A DNA stretch of 64,000 bases from Vespula vulgaris (Eukaryota; Arthropoda; Insecta; Hymenoptera; Vespidae). The stretch lies in NCBI RefSeq assembly GCF_905475345.1, contig NC_066591.1:8067501-8131500 (forward strand). Reading direction: 5' to 3'. This document shows positions 52,996 through 62,079 of this stretch, one piece after another. The notes beneath the pieces are model-generated. The model did no database searches. It had not been told where the DNA came from and was given only the letters and a program-made list of their open reading frames with translations. Numbering within the stretch: position 1 is the first letter of the stretch; every line of letters begins with the position of its first letter. The position numbers and the translations under genes were made by a program.

Positions 52996-53181
52996 GTAAT
53001 GAAATAAAAACAATAAAGAAAAACAATGGTCTCTCATTTTTTTACTTATTAATGATTATCTTTTCTTTATGATATATTTATATATAATATCTTTTTTATA
53101 TAATATAATAAATTTATCTTTTGTTATAATTCATTTACAATATACATAACATAATATAATAATGATAATTATTATTATTAG

Positions 53182-53473
53182 CGCTGGAGTTGGACGTACT
53201 GGGACCTACATCGTGATCGACGCCATGCTGAAACAGGCCAAGAGCAAAAACGAAATCAATGTATTTGGATTTTTAAAACACATTCGAACGCAGAGAAACT
53301 TTTTAGTTCAGACAGAGGAACAATACATTTTCATTCACGATGCTTTGCAAGAGGCAATCGAAAGTGGAGAGACCAATATAGAAGCAAATAATTTGATGCA
53401 GCATATTCAAGACATGCTATGCCCGTCCAATAACAAAACAGACGCTTGGAATAACTTAGATACTCAATATAAA
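53182..53473 (+). CDS. Ptp99A: Ptp99A common exon 8: D1 catalytic loop, Q loop and D1-D2 linker
   Basis: Exon of 292 bases after an ATTATTAG acceptor; phase 2 in, phase 0 out. It covers residues 600-697. With the previous exon it gives the full signature HCSAGVGRTGTY, including the phosphate-binding Arg at about residue 605. The Q loop QTEEQY follows at 643-648. The C-terminal helix and an acidic linker with Asn-Asn-Lys lead to D2. D1 therefore keeps every residue needed for catalysis. Confidence 0.95.
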
Positions 53474-53567
53474 GTAATTATCACGACGATTGTTATTAAA
53501 TTTTGTTCGTTGTATAGTTTTTTCATTAAGCCTGACGATCATTCTTTTTTCTTTATTCTTTGAACAG

Positions 53568-53739
53568 CTCGTGACGTCATGGAAACCAAAGGACTTCAAT
53601 CTCGTGTCCGCGACCAAATCCTGTAACATTCACAAAAATCGTAATATGGAGATTATACCAATCGAAAATGCTCGTGTACATTTAACACCAAAACCTGGTG
53701 TTGATGGAAGTGATTACATAAACGCAACGTGGTTCTCGG
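53568..53739 (+). CDS. Ptp99A: Ptp99A common exon 9: start of phosphatase domain D2
   Basis: Exon of 172 bases after a TTTGAACAG acceptor, ending at a GTAAAG donor; phase 0 in, phase 1 out. It covers residues 698-754. It contains SWKPKDFNLVSATKSCN, then KNRNMEIIP where D1 has KNRYLNILA, and GSDYINATWFSG where D1 has NANYIDGW. The Tyr of the recognition loop is replaced by Asn, an early sign that D2 does not bind phosphotyrosine normally. Confidence 0.94.
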
Positions 53740-53916
53740 GTAAAGATAATTTCTTTTTTATTCTCTTGTTCTTTTCAAAATATTACTATTACATTCTTCA
53801 CGTTAGTGAAAAGTTATAGTTTGAATTTATAATGAAAATTTATAGTTTGTAAAATAAAGGTTTACATTTGAAAGTTTTTTAAAATTACGTTAAACTAAGG
53901 AAATGTTCGTTGATAG

Positions 53917-54041
53917 GATTCCAAAGGAATCGTGAGTTTATTATAACTCAACATCCTATGGAGAATACCATAATGGAGTTTTGGCAAATGATGTGGGACC
54001 ACAATGCTCAGACGATCGTAATGTTGACTCAGTGCGACGAG
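53917..54041 (+). CDS. Ptp99A: Ptp99A common exon 10: D2 central helix region
   Basis: Exon of 125 bases after a GATAG acceptor, ending at a GTACTC donor; phase 1 in, phase 0 out. It covers residues 755-796. The translation FQRNREFIITQHPMENTIME followed by FWQMMWDHNAQTIVML is the D2 counterpart of the D1 Gln-Gly-Pro and FWRMVWE segment. The exon ends in Cys-Asp-Glu. Confidence 0.94.
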
Positions 54042-54124
54042 GTACTCTAACTAAAATTAACTATGACTCACGATTACTTTTCGAAAGTACACTCCTCCAT
54101 ATTTATTAAAATTTGTTTATACAG

Positions 54125-54402
54125 GAATACCCCGAGTTCTGGCCAACGGAAGGAAAGGATTTGGAATCAGAAACTTTCCGAGTACGATTATGTGGTATTA
54201 AGGAAACAGTCAGTGGAATCATTCTACGCGAGGTAGCCGTCCGATCTTTACAGGACGATTACGAATTAAGTGCAAGAATCGTTCAAGGACCATTGAATCA
54301 AGGTGGTTTATGGCCTCACAATAATAACCCCAAAGTATTCGTCAATGTGATACAAGACTTTCATAGAGATTATCAAAATGGTCCAATCGTCGTTATGGAT
54401 AG
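54125..54402 (+). CDS. Ptp99A: Ptp99A common exon 11: D2 up to the degenerate catalytic loop
   Basis: Exon of 278 bases after a TATACAG acceptor, ending at a GTGACT donor; phase 0 in, phase 2 out. It covers residues 797-888. It opens EYPEFWPTEGKDLE. The position of the WPD loop reads GGLWPHNNNP, so the general-acid Asp is replaced by His (about residue 861). The exon ends NGPIVVMD; Asp888 sits where the catalytic Cys would be. These changes match the inactive D2 of the R5/Ptp99A group. Confidence 0.94.
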
Positions 54403-54482
54403 GTGACTAAATTTATCGTGCATTTAATAAAAAAATCTTACAAATACATAATTACAAGGATTATCATAATCATTTGTATCAG

Positions 54483-54618
54483 GTACGGTGGCGTGGAGGC
54501 TGCTCTTTTCGTACTGCTAACAACTCTGAACAAACAGCTGGAGTTCGAACAGTCCGCGGACATTTACATGTTCGCAAAATTACTGTACATGAAGAGACCG
54601 GGTGTATTCCGATCGAAG
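54483..54618 (+). CDS. Ptp99A: Ptp99A common exon 12: D2 degenerate loop and C-terminal helices
   Basis: Exon of 136 bases after a TATCAG acceptor, ending at a GTAAAA donor; phase 2 in, phase 0 out. It covers residues 889-934. It continues the false catalytic loop as RYGGVEAALF, so the position of the phosphate-binding Arg is Glu894. It then runs through TTLNKQLEFEQSADIYMFAK and the LYMKRPGVFRSK helix. The pattern closely resembles the vertebrate PTPRZ/PTPRG D2 end. Confidence 0.94.
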
Positions 54619-54683
54619 GTAAAAAAAGAAAACAATAAATCATATTTCTTTTACATTCGATAATACCGTCGTCCCTACAAAAA

Positions 54684-54726
54684 AAAATACAATAAAATAA
54701 AATAAAATAAAATAAAATAAAATAAG
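54684..54726. repeat. (AAAAT)n pentanucleotide repeat inside the last intron
   Basis: About eight AAAAT units fill a large part of the 149-base intron between the last two coding exons, just before the splice acceptor at 54767. Confidence 0.95.
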
Positions 54727-54767
54727 ATAAGTAAAACAAAAAAAATACAAAAACTATTTAACATTAG

Positions 54768-55268
54768 GAGGATTACGTTCTACTCTATCAATGTCTTGAA
54801 TCAATGCTGTCGTCGAAAGTACGTGGTGAACCAGATCTCTATGCGATGGCGAACGGACACGTGGCAACGATGAGTAGTAACGATCCGAACGAGATTAGAT
54901 CGGCTTCCTCCATGCAACACATGGCAATGGATTATCCCGTGAAGGCAGCACCACCGATGATACGAGAATATGCGACGGTGGAGGTGAGCACCGAGTACCT
55001 GTCCGACTACACGATCCCCATAAGGGTGGACCATCCGATCGAATCTTCGTCGAGCAATCGTGGAAGTGAGACTTGTCTGGCCGCTCATGGTAGCAACGAT
55101 CATGGCATATCCGAGAAGAACATTGTGGTTAGCCAAAGGAACGTTAGCTATCACAATCATCCACCGGGTGTTTCGGTGACGGTCGATGCGAACGGTTACA
55201 TCACGAACGGCAGTATGCGCGTGCCACCTGAGGGTATGGAGGCGAGCTGCAAGATATTACCGCAATGA
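54768..55268 (+). CDS. Ptp99A: Ptp99A last coding exon: end of D2 and disordered C-terminal tail
   Basis: Exon of 501 bases after an ACATTAG acceptor, ending at a TGA stop. It covers residues 935-1100. The first residues (EDYVLLYQCLESMLSSK) are the final D2 helix. The remaining roughly 150 residues are rich in Ser, Asn, Met and Pro and have no recognisable fold. The tail holds several Tyr residues in short contexts that could bind SH2 domains if phosphorylated, including YATV and YHNH; the latter fits the Grb2-type Tyr-x-Asn pattern. Higher GC than the surrounding introns supports coding. Whether other isoforms use a different last exon cannot be judged. Confidence 0.93.
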   Translation, partial: EDYVLLYQCLESMLSSKVRGEPDLYAMANGHVATMSSNDPNEIRSASSMQHMAMDYPVKAAPPMIREYATVEVSTEYLSDYTIPIRVDHPIESSSSNRGSETCLAAHGSNDHGISEKNIVVSQRNVSYHNHPPGVSVTVDANGYITNGSMRVPPEGMEASCKILPQ

Positions 55269-55509
55269 TGCCGGCCTATCTTCGGTTGCAGCGTCGCCTC
55301 ACGTCGTTCAGAACCGCTGTAATCGACCGTTTCTTCCTCATAAACGGAAGTGTATTTACGTCCCTCGTAAGTATTATCGTCGCGTTCCAACATCTTCAAT
55401 CACTGCACCTCTTCCTTAATTATGTTTCTTCTCTCTGTCTTCTTTCTTTCTTTGATTTATATCTCTCCCTTCCCCGTGCACTCCGCGTCATATTATGAAA
55501 ACGCACGAT

Positions 55510-55515
55510 AATAAA
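55510..55515 (+). terminator. First polyadenylation signal after the stop codon
   Basis: AATAAA, 242 bases after the TGA, followed within 40 bases by a C-run and an A-run. It would give a short 3' untranslated region. An internal A-run near 55532 could also cause false priming, so use needs RNA data. Confidence 0.45.
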
Positions 55516-55827
55516 TAGCCACCCCCCTCAAAAAAAAAAAAAACATCGCTATTACCACGGAAGATCGGATGGCCATTTTTATGACTTTGGAAGTGTGTCG
55601 AGTGTTGTACGTTTTCTTCAATATACTTAGGGCATAATAATTTTTCTAAAGATAAAGATCGTACGATTTTAATAAGTTCAATCGATTATTTATTATATCA
55701 CACGTTTGTTGTGTAATTCAGATGACACCAGAAGGAGCTGTTCGATTGGAAAGATCCTCGCACAATGGAAAAGCTGACCGTTCGAGTATACAAGATCAGC
55801 CTCGGGGGATTATCGAACGTACATTCG

Positions 55828-55835
55828 TGTAAATA
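55828..55835 (+). promoter_or_regulatory. Pumilio-type motif in the 3' region
   Basis: TGTAAATA, an exact match to the well-known Pumilio recognition octamer, 560 bases after the stop. A second copy is at 56311-56318. Such sites repress translation in neurons of insects. A chance match is possible in AT-rich sequence. Confidence 0.35.
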
Positions 55836-55944
55836 TGTCCACGTGAATCTAGAATAACATAACGAAACAAAACGAAACAAGAAATGAAAAACTGAACGAA
55901 AGCTTGACTAAACAAAACTGAACAAAAAATGAAAGAAACGAACG

Positions 55945-55950
55945 AATAAA
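55945..55950 (+). terminator. Alternative polyadenylation signal
   Basis: AATAAA about 680 bases after the stop; a further AATAAA lies at 55981-55986. Either would include the first Pumilio-type motif in the transcript. Confidence 0.35.
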
Positions 55951-56310
55951 AGGGCCGAGGGAGAAAAAAATGAAAAAGAAAATAAACTAAGTCTCGTCTT
56001 AATCGTTTAGCCGAGTAAAGTGACAAAAAGGAAAGGGAAATGTTTTTGCTGATTTTGCACGTTTCGACGGTTGATTCGAATAGATCGCGTTTATCTTGTC
56101 CATCTTGTAAGTGTACGCTGTTTCATTCTTGTATATATCGCCCATTCACATTACGTATAAATATTATACATATATACATACATATATAAATATACATATA
56201 AATATAAAGTCGACCAGCCGACAGCCCGAGTTGCCAAAGAATCATTAAGGATATACTCTTTTTAATCGATAAGAAAGAGGAGGACGATAGATCAAATTCG
56301 CGAATGGGTG

Positions 56311-56318
56311 TGTAAATA
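56311..56318 (+). promoter_or_regulatory. Second Pumilio-type motif in the 3' region
   Basis: TGTAAATA, 1.04 kb after the stop. It is in the transcript only if a distal polyadenylation site is used. Confidence 0.3.
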
Positions 56319-57082
56319 TTTCGTATAGATATAAGTATGTATATAGATATATGCAGACGCGTATAGACCAGATATGTGTGTGTATATATTTATAAACATA
56401 TACATATATATATATATATATATATAAATATGAATATAAAAATTATTGTAATATCTATACGTTAGCCACTTGTGATGACGTGTGATTGGATCAGATCCAG
56501 CTCGCAATTATATCGTACGTATATAAGATATGATACCTACGATTACAACAGCGATATTATTCACCTACTATCGCTCGAGTGAGCCTTCACGTCTGCCCTC
56601 TCTCATTTTTTTATTATTACGTCCTAATATGACAAATCGAGCGTTTGATCGCGCCCGCGTTAACGATTCGATTTATTCATTCGATGTTTTTATTTCGATA
56701 TACGTAAATGCTCCAAACGTCACAAATAGTCGTACGGTTTTGTAACTGTAGAAAACGAAAAACAAAAAAAAAAAAACATACAAAAAAAAATCAAAATACA
56801 TTAGGTACATAGAGTAATTCGAAATGATACAAATTTCAAAACCGTACGAGCGAAACTTTGTTGATAACTTCTGTAATTTTACTGACGTAATCGCATTGAT
56901 CGTCTTTCATCATTATCATCATCATCATTATCATCATTGCATCCTTTTTCTCTCTCTCCCGTAAACAAATGACATTTTTTAAGCACAACGATGCAGCGAG
57001 GCGAATGATGCCGATGACAATCGTGATATTTTATTGAGGATGAACCTTCCAAACGCTGCACAATTTCGTCCCATTGTTTATA

Positions 57083-57246
57083 TTACGTTATTATTATTGT
57101 TTTTTTTATTCTTCTTCTTCTTCTTTTTCTTCTTCTTCTTCTCCTTATTATTATTATTATTAATATTATTATTATTATTATGTTTACTACTACTACTATT
57201 ACTACTACTACTACTATTATTATTACTATTATTATTATTTTTATTA

Positions 57247-57309
<63 letters not shown>
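57083..57309. repeat. Compound trinucleotide array (TTA/CTT/CTA)n
   Basis: Over 220 bases of TTA, TTC and TAC units. Open frames on both strands encode Leu, Asn or Ile runs and are artefacts. Confidence 0.95.
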
Positions 57310-57310
<1 letters not shown>

Positions 57311-58378
57311 ACAAGTCATACGTAAATACGATGAGCACAATGTGAGTCAGTAAATTCTAAGTATAAATCGGCCAAGAAAGAAGACCGCGACCACTCTCTT
57401 TCCGTGCACCTTTCCTTCTAATCTAATCTTTGCTATGCGGAAACTTTTTCTTATTAATAATAATTTCAAGCCTTGCAATTGGTGTTCGTCGCGACGCGTT
57501 TAACGATAACAGATCGGAAGCGGTTGCGTCCAAAAAGTGGATTATAATAAGTACATATAAAACAAAATATATGTACGTAAGTACATACAAAGAAATAGAA
57601 AATGAAAAATGAAATATAAAAAAAAAAAAATGCTCTGGACGTTGCGATTGAGAAATGAACTATGTGAGAATAAAAATGAGAGGAATAAGAAAAAAAAGTT
57701 AGTTGACGAATTAATGGAAGAGCATTTTGGTCCACTGATCAAAAAAGAAAAGAGAAGAGGAAAGGAAACAGAAGAAAAAAAAAAGAAAAAGAAAAAGCTC
57801 TACCTTCTTTTGGACGCAATCGTACGTGCCTTCAACATCTCCTCGTCGTCGTACGTGACGCGCGAAATTCAAAGTCGGAACAAACGCGTGATTTTTTACT
57901 CTGATAAGCTAATCGCACGTTTCGAAAGAATATTAAATAAAGATAACCAAAAAAAAGAAAAAAAAAACCCAAAAAACGAAAAAGGGAAAAAAAAGAAAGA
58001 ACGACAATTAAGCGAAGCAACAAAAAAGAAGAAATAAGTAAATAGAAACAAAACGAAACAAACAAAGAAAAAAAAGGATGATAATTCATAGGATGTGCGA
58101 GAAAACGGTGCGTCGAACGTTCAAACACATGTTGTTCTCAACAACGCTTTGGCATTCTCTTCCAGTGGCCATATTGCCGGTGCCTCGTTGCCATTTCTTT
58201 TTGTCAATACGTTCGCGCGCGCGCGGTGTATACACACACGAAGACTGAAGTTCTTGTTTCTTGTTAAATAACTTTTAGAGACATTAATGTAAGCAACGAT
58301 TGAAAGGAAGGGAGAGAGCAGATGGAAAATGTGTACAATATATGACGTCAAAGGTAGAACAAGTGTATGAATGTAATG

Positions 58379-58384
<6 letters not shown>

Positions 58385-58456
<72 letters not shown>
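58385..58456. repeat. (GA)n microsatellite
   Basis: About 36 uninterrupted GA units, 3.1 kb after the stop codon. Confidence 0.95.
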
Positions 58457-58458
<2 letters not shown>

Positions 58459-59511
58459 TATAAATATGTGTCTGTGCTTAAGTGTGTAACGTGCGTATGT
58501 TTGTGTTCAATGACCACATCTTATAAAAAATGAATCGTGTGTCACATAATAAGTGTATTGAACTGAACAAGACAAAGATGAAAACATTGAATATTCTATC
58601 TTCGTCTTACTCATTATAGATATTTATATAAATTTTATGTTTCGAAAACTTGAAGAAATTACTTATAGACGCGTGCAATTGTCTTTTCCGAAAGGCATTG
58701 ACTAATCGAATTTTATCTTGTTAAGTTCAACTGATTAGATTAAGTAAATGAGATACACGATTCGTTTTTATTCTTCATTTTACCGATCGTGGAAGATGAA
58801 CGAAGGACGAAAAGAATATCAGCTGTTTAACAATGATCGTTATCATTATCATATTGATTGAATATAAAAGATCGAGGGCAAAATTCTTGACAGATTTTTT
58901 GATTGATTATTTTCATCTATAGAGTTATAATTGATCGAGAATTAATCGATCCTTCGTTCGTTTATCGAATCGTTTGAAAAGAATGGAGTAATTATCATCG
59001 CACACGATGACGTAACAATGATAAAATCGGTCAGTGGAAATAAAAAAGAAAAGAAATGAAACGAAAGAAAAGAAAAGGGGAAGAAAAAGAAAGGAAAAAA
59101 AAACAGAAGAAAGAAAGCAAGAAAAAGAGAACGTGTGACGTCGTCTCGAAGGTCTTTAAAGCGATCTCGATCTCGGCCGGAACGATTTACGATTCCGTTT
59201 CGTTTCTTCAAGCGGCTGTGCGTAACTTGTAATTATAATTGTAATGTTATACGATTTAAGAGCGTGAGGCACGATTCGAGTCGAGTCACGGGTATCGAAA
59301 GTTATTTATTGTATCGTGAGATCGAGTATCGATCGGAGGAACCTTCGAACTTCGTGCGAATAAAAATAAAAGTGAAGAAACACTTCTTTCTTTTCTTATC
59401 TTCTTTCGATTGAAATAAATAACGATCTTAAATAACGATCGATCTTTAATATCGATCGATCGAAGAGTAGAATTTATAAAACTGAAAGGAAAAAGGAAAA
59501 AGAAGAAGAGG

Positions 59512-59590
59512 AAGAAGAATAAGAATAAGAATAAGAATAAGAATAAGAATAAGAAGAAGAAGAAGAAGAAGAAGAGGAAGAGGAGGAGAA
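59512..59590. repeat. (AATAAG)n and (AAG)n compound repeat
   Basis: Six AATAAG units pass into AAG and AGG units; purine-only over more than 100 bases. Confidence 0.9.
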
Positions 59591-59850
59591 AGAAGAAGAG
59601 AAAGAAGAGAAAAAGAAGAAAATGAAGAAGAGAAACACATTTGTATCATACATGTATACCTGTCGCAGTGTAATTAGCCGTAATTAAATAATTGTCGATA
59701 TCGATACGGCTATCGTAAAAGTTTCGTATACGTTTCGTACGAATACTTTGAGAATAGTCGAATCGATTCTTCGTCGCGATGTCCAAAATAGATGATACGT
59801 GTAAAGACAATGTTTATCGGAGTTATACGTTGTTTAAGAGGAAGAACAGG

Positions 59851-59946
59851 AATGATATTATATTATATGATTATATTATATTATATATTATAATTATATT
59901 ATATTATATTATATTATATTATATTATATTATATTATATTATATTA
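59851..59946. repeat. (ATATT)n pentanucleotide repeat
   Basis: At least twelve ATATT units after a more degenerate TATTATAT start. Confidence 0.95.
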
Positions 59947-62021
59947 TTATATACGTAAAAAGAGGAAAGGAACAAACAAACAAAAAAAAAGAAAAATAAG
60001 AGACAGAGAAGACGTTTTCAGACAAGCATACACACACACGGTGAAAAATACACTGGTGACACGCAATTACTCTAGTAACAAAAATGGAAAAAAAGAAAAA
60101 AAGAAAAAAACTAAAATAAAAATACATTATAAATACATCGCATAAGCAACACAGGTGCGTCGCGGTTAAGATTTCAGATAAATATATTATATACAGATAT
60201 TTATGATATGAACGGCTGTCGGAGAATAATGAAGGATTATGTTCTGAGATCGTTTGAAAGATTGTATTGGACGAGATACCGCTCCGCCATTGTTTCGCGA
60301 GGTCTCCCTGTAGCATGTAAAATGAGAAAAAAACATTTAAAAACATATTTTTTTTAATCTTTTTTTCTCTTTTTCTTCCTGTTCTTTTCTTTTTTTTTTT
60401 TTTTTAATTTTTCTTCTCATTTCTAACGTGTCCAATAAAAAATTTCTCATGCGATGCGTTATCTCGTCGGACGGAGAGCGGAGAACACTGTATTGTATTT
60501 TACGATATTACGTAATTATTGTATATGTACCTATATGGATAACGGGGAGGAAGAAAAAAGAAAAGAAAACAGATATAGGCGCCTAAATACGACATATATA
60601 TATATATATACACATATATATAAATATATATATACAACCATATATATATAAATATATAAATATATATATGTATATATATATATGAGAATGATCGTAATTA
60701 AATCAAAAATCACGATCACTCGCGTATAATTCGAAGATTAAAAACAAGAAATTAGGTGTATATATAGACAGATAAATTAGACTCTAGTCAACGTAATATT
60801 CGTAAGGCGACGCGCACACATTCTTTCCGATTGTCTTTTTTCGTTTACTTTGTTTTTTTTTTTTCATTTTTGTCTTTCTTTTATTATTTCTTTTTAATAG
60901 TTCATTTCTCACTTCTTCATTGTTTCTTCTCGATTCACATTTCTAACATAATCACGATTCTTTCTTAAACAATTTCTTCTTCTTCAATTTTCCTTCTTCT
61001 CATTCCTTTCCTTCTTTCCTTTTTTCTTTTGCTGTTAATTTTTCTTTCTTTTTCTTTTTTTTTATTTTCTTTGTGTGCACTCCTTTTCTTATCGTTTTTT
61101 TTTTGTATTCTATCGTGCCGAAAAAAAGGCGAGAAGAAGGAATATAAATATCATAGACACACAGAACACACAAACAAACACATACACACATACACGTTCA
61201 CATAAACGCATCCTATCTATCCCTAAAACGAGGTTGCGTTTACGGCTGTTTGCTCGGGAAAGGAGACTCATTACTTTCTATGCGTAGGAATGATTGTCTT
61301 CGTACGTATTACCGTTATTATATATATATATATATATAAGATATATATATATATTTATTTATATTTATATATCTTATATAATCGTAAAGAAAATTTTCGT
61401 TAAAAGCCCCCCCACAGCAGATCGATAACCCTTCTAGAATTTGCACATGCACGTGCTGTGACTATTCCGTTAAGTAGCGATACGTAATTAATACATGTAA
61501 ATCTTTTTGTAAGTATCTCAAGTTTTATTGTTTATCCCAACTCATATTCTCTGTATCTATTATTCTTCTTTTCTTTTCTTTTTCTTCTTCTTCTTTCTTA
61601 TTACTTTAATTTCAAAAACTTTTTTCTTAATCTATCTCAATTCTTCTTCCGACCGATCATTTCTCAATTTTCACGGTAAATCTTTACACTGTTCGATCAC
61701 TCATTCGTTCATACGATTTTTCTATTTTGTTGTTGTTTTTTTTTTCTTTTTCTTTTCATCTACAGTAAACAAGATTGTCTTACGTAAAAAAAGAATGCAT
61801 CGAGAGATATGCAATCTCTTTATGCGGGTCTACACGATGATAATTAATCAATTTAAGTATTATATATATCTAAGACGATGTTTCCAGGTACTAAATAACC
61901 TTATCAATAATTTAAATGGAAAACTTTCATTTAAATAAAAGAATAGTTTGTATTCTTTGGAAACAGCGGAGAGTTCCTAGGTGAATCGGCGATATTATGA
62001 AATTAATACTTCTGTTTCTCT

Positions 62022-62025
<4 letters not shown>

Positions 62026-62075
<50 letters not shown>
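62026..62075. repeat. (CT)n microsatellite
   Basis: About 24 CT units. Confidence 0.95.

Positions 62076-62079
<4 letters not shown>

Larger units (their letters stand above)
24034..55268 (+). other. Ptp99A: Gene span (3' part): receptor-type protein tyrosine phosphatase, Ptp99A-like
   Basis: Seventeen coding exons with GT/AG boundaries and matching phases can be placed by eye: three upstream, one alternative first exon, and thirteen common exons. The product is a type I membrane protein with extracellular FN3 domains, one membrane helix and two tandem cytoplasmic phosphatase domains. Insects have three well-known two-domain receptor phosphatases: Lar, Ptp69D and Ptp99A. The D2 signature loop with Asp in place of the catalytic Cys, followed by a Gly-Gly-Val-Glu stretch, resembles the vertebrate R5 group (PTPRG, PTPRZ), whose fly relative is Ptp99A. 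The family removes phosphate from phosphotyrosine in axon-guidance signalling at the growth-cone membrane. The short isoform model is 1100 residues. The long isoform is incomplete at its N terminus within this window. The paralogue assignment rests on remembered family features, not on an alignment. Confidence 0.85.

Noticed and set aside
53474..53563. Extension of the D1 exon past 53473 to a stop
   Set aside because: It is intron read-through; the GTAATT donor at 53474 joins in phase to the well-matching D2 exon at 53568.
54801..55160. Reverse-strand frame of 119 codons opposite the last exon
   Set aside because: It is a shadow of the real forward exon, whose frame, splice acceptor and stop are well supported.
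57078..57340. Frames encoding long Asn, Leu or Ile runs
   Set aside because: They come from a trinucleotide repeat that is open in several frames on both strands.
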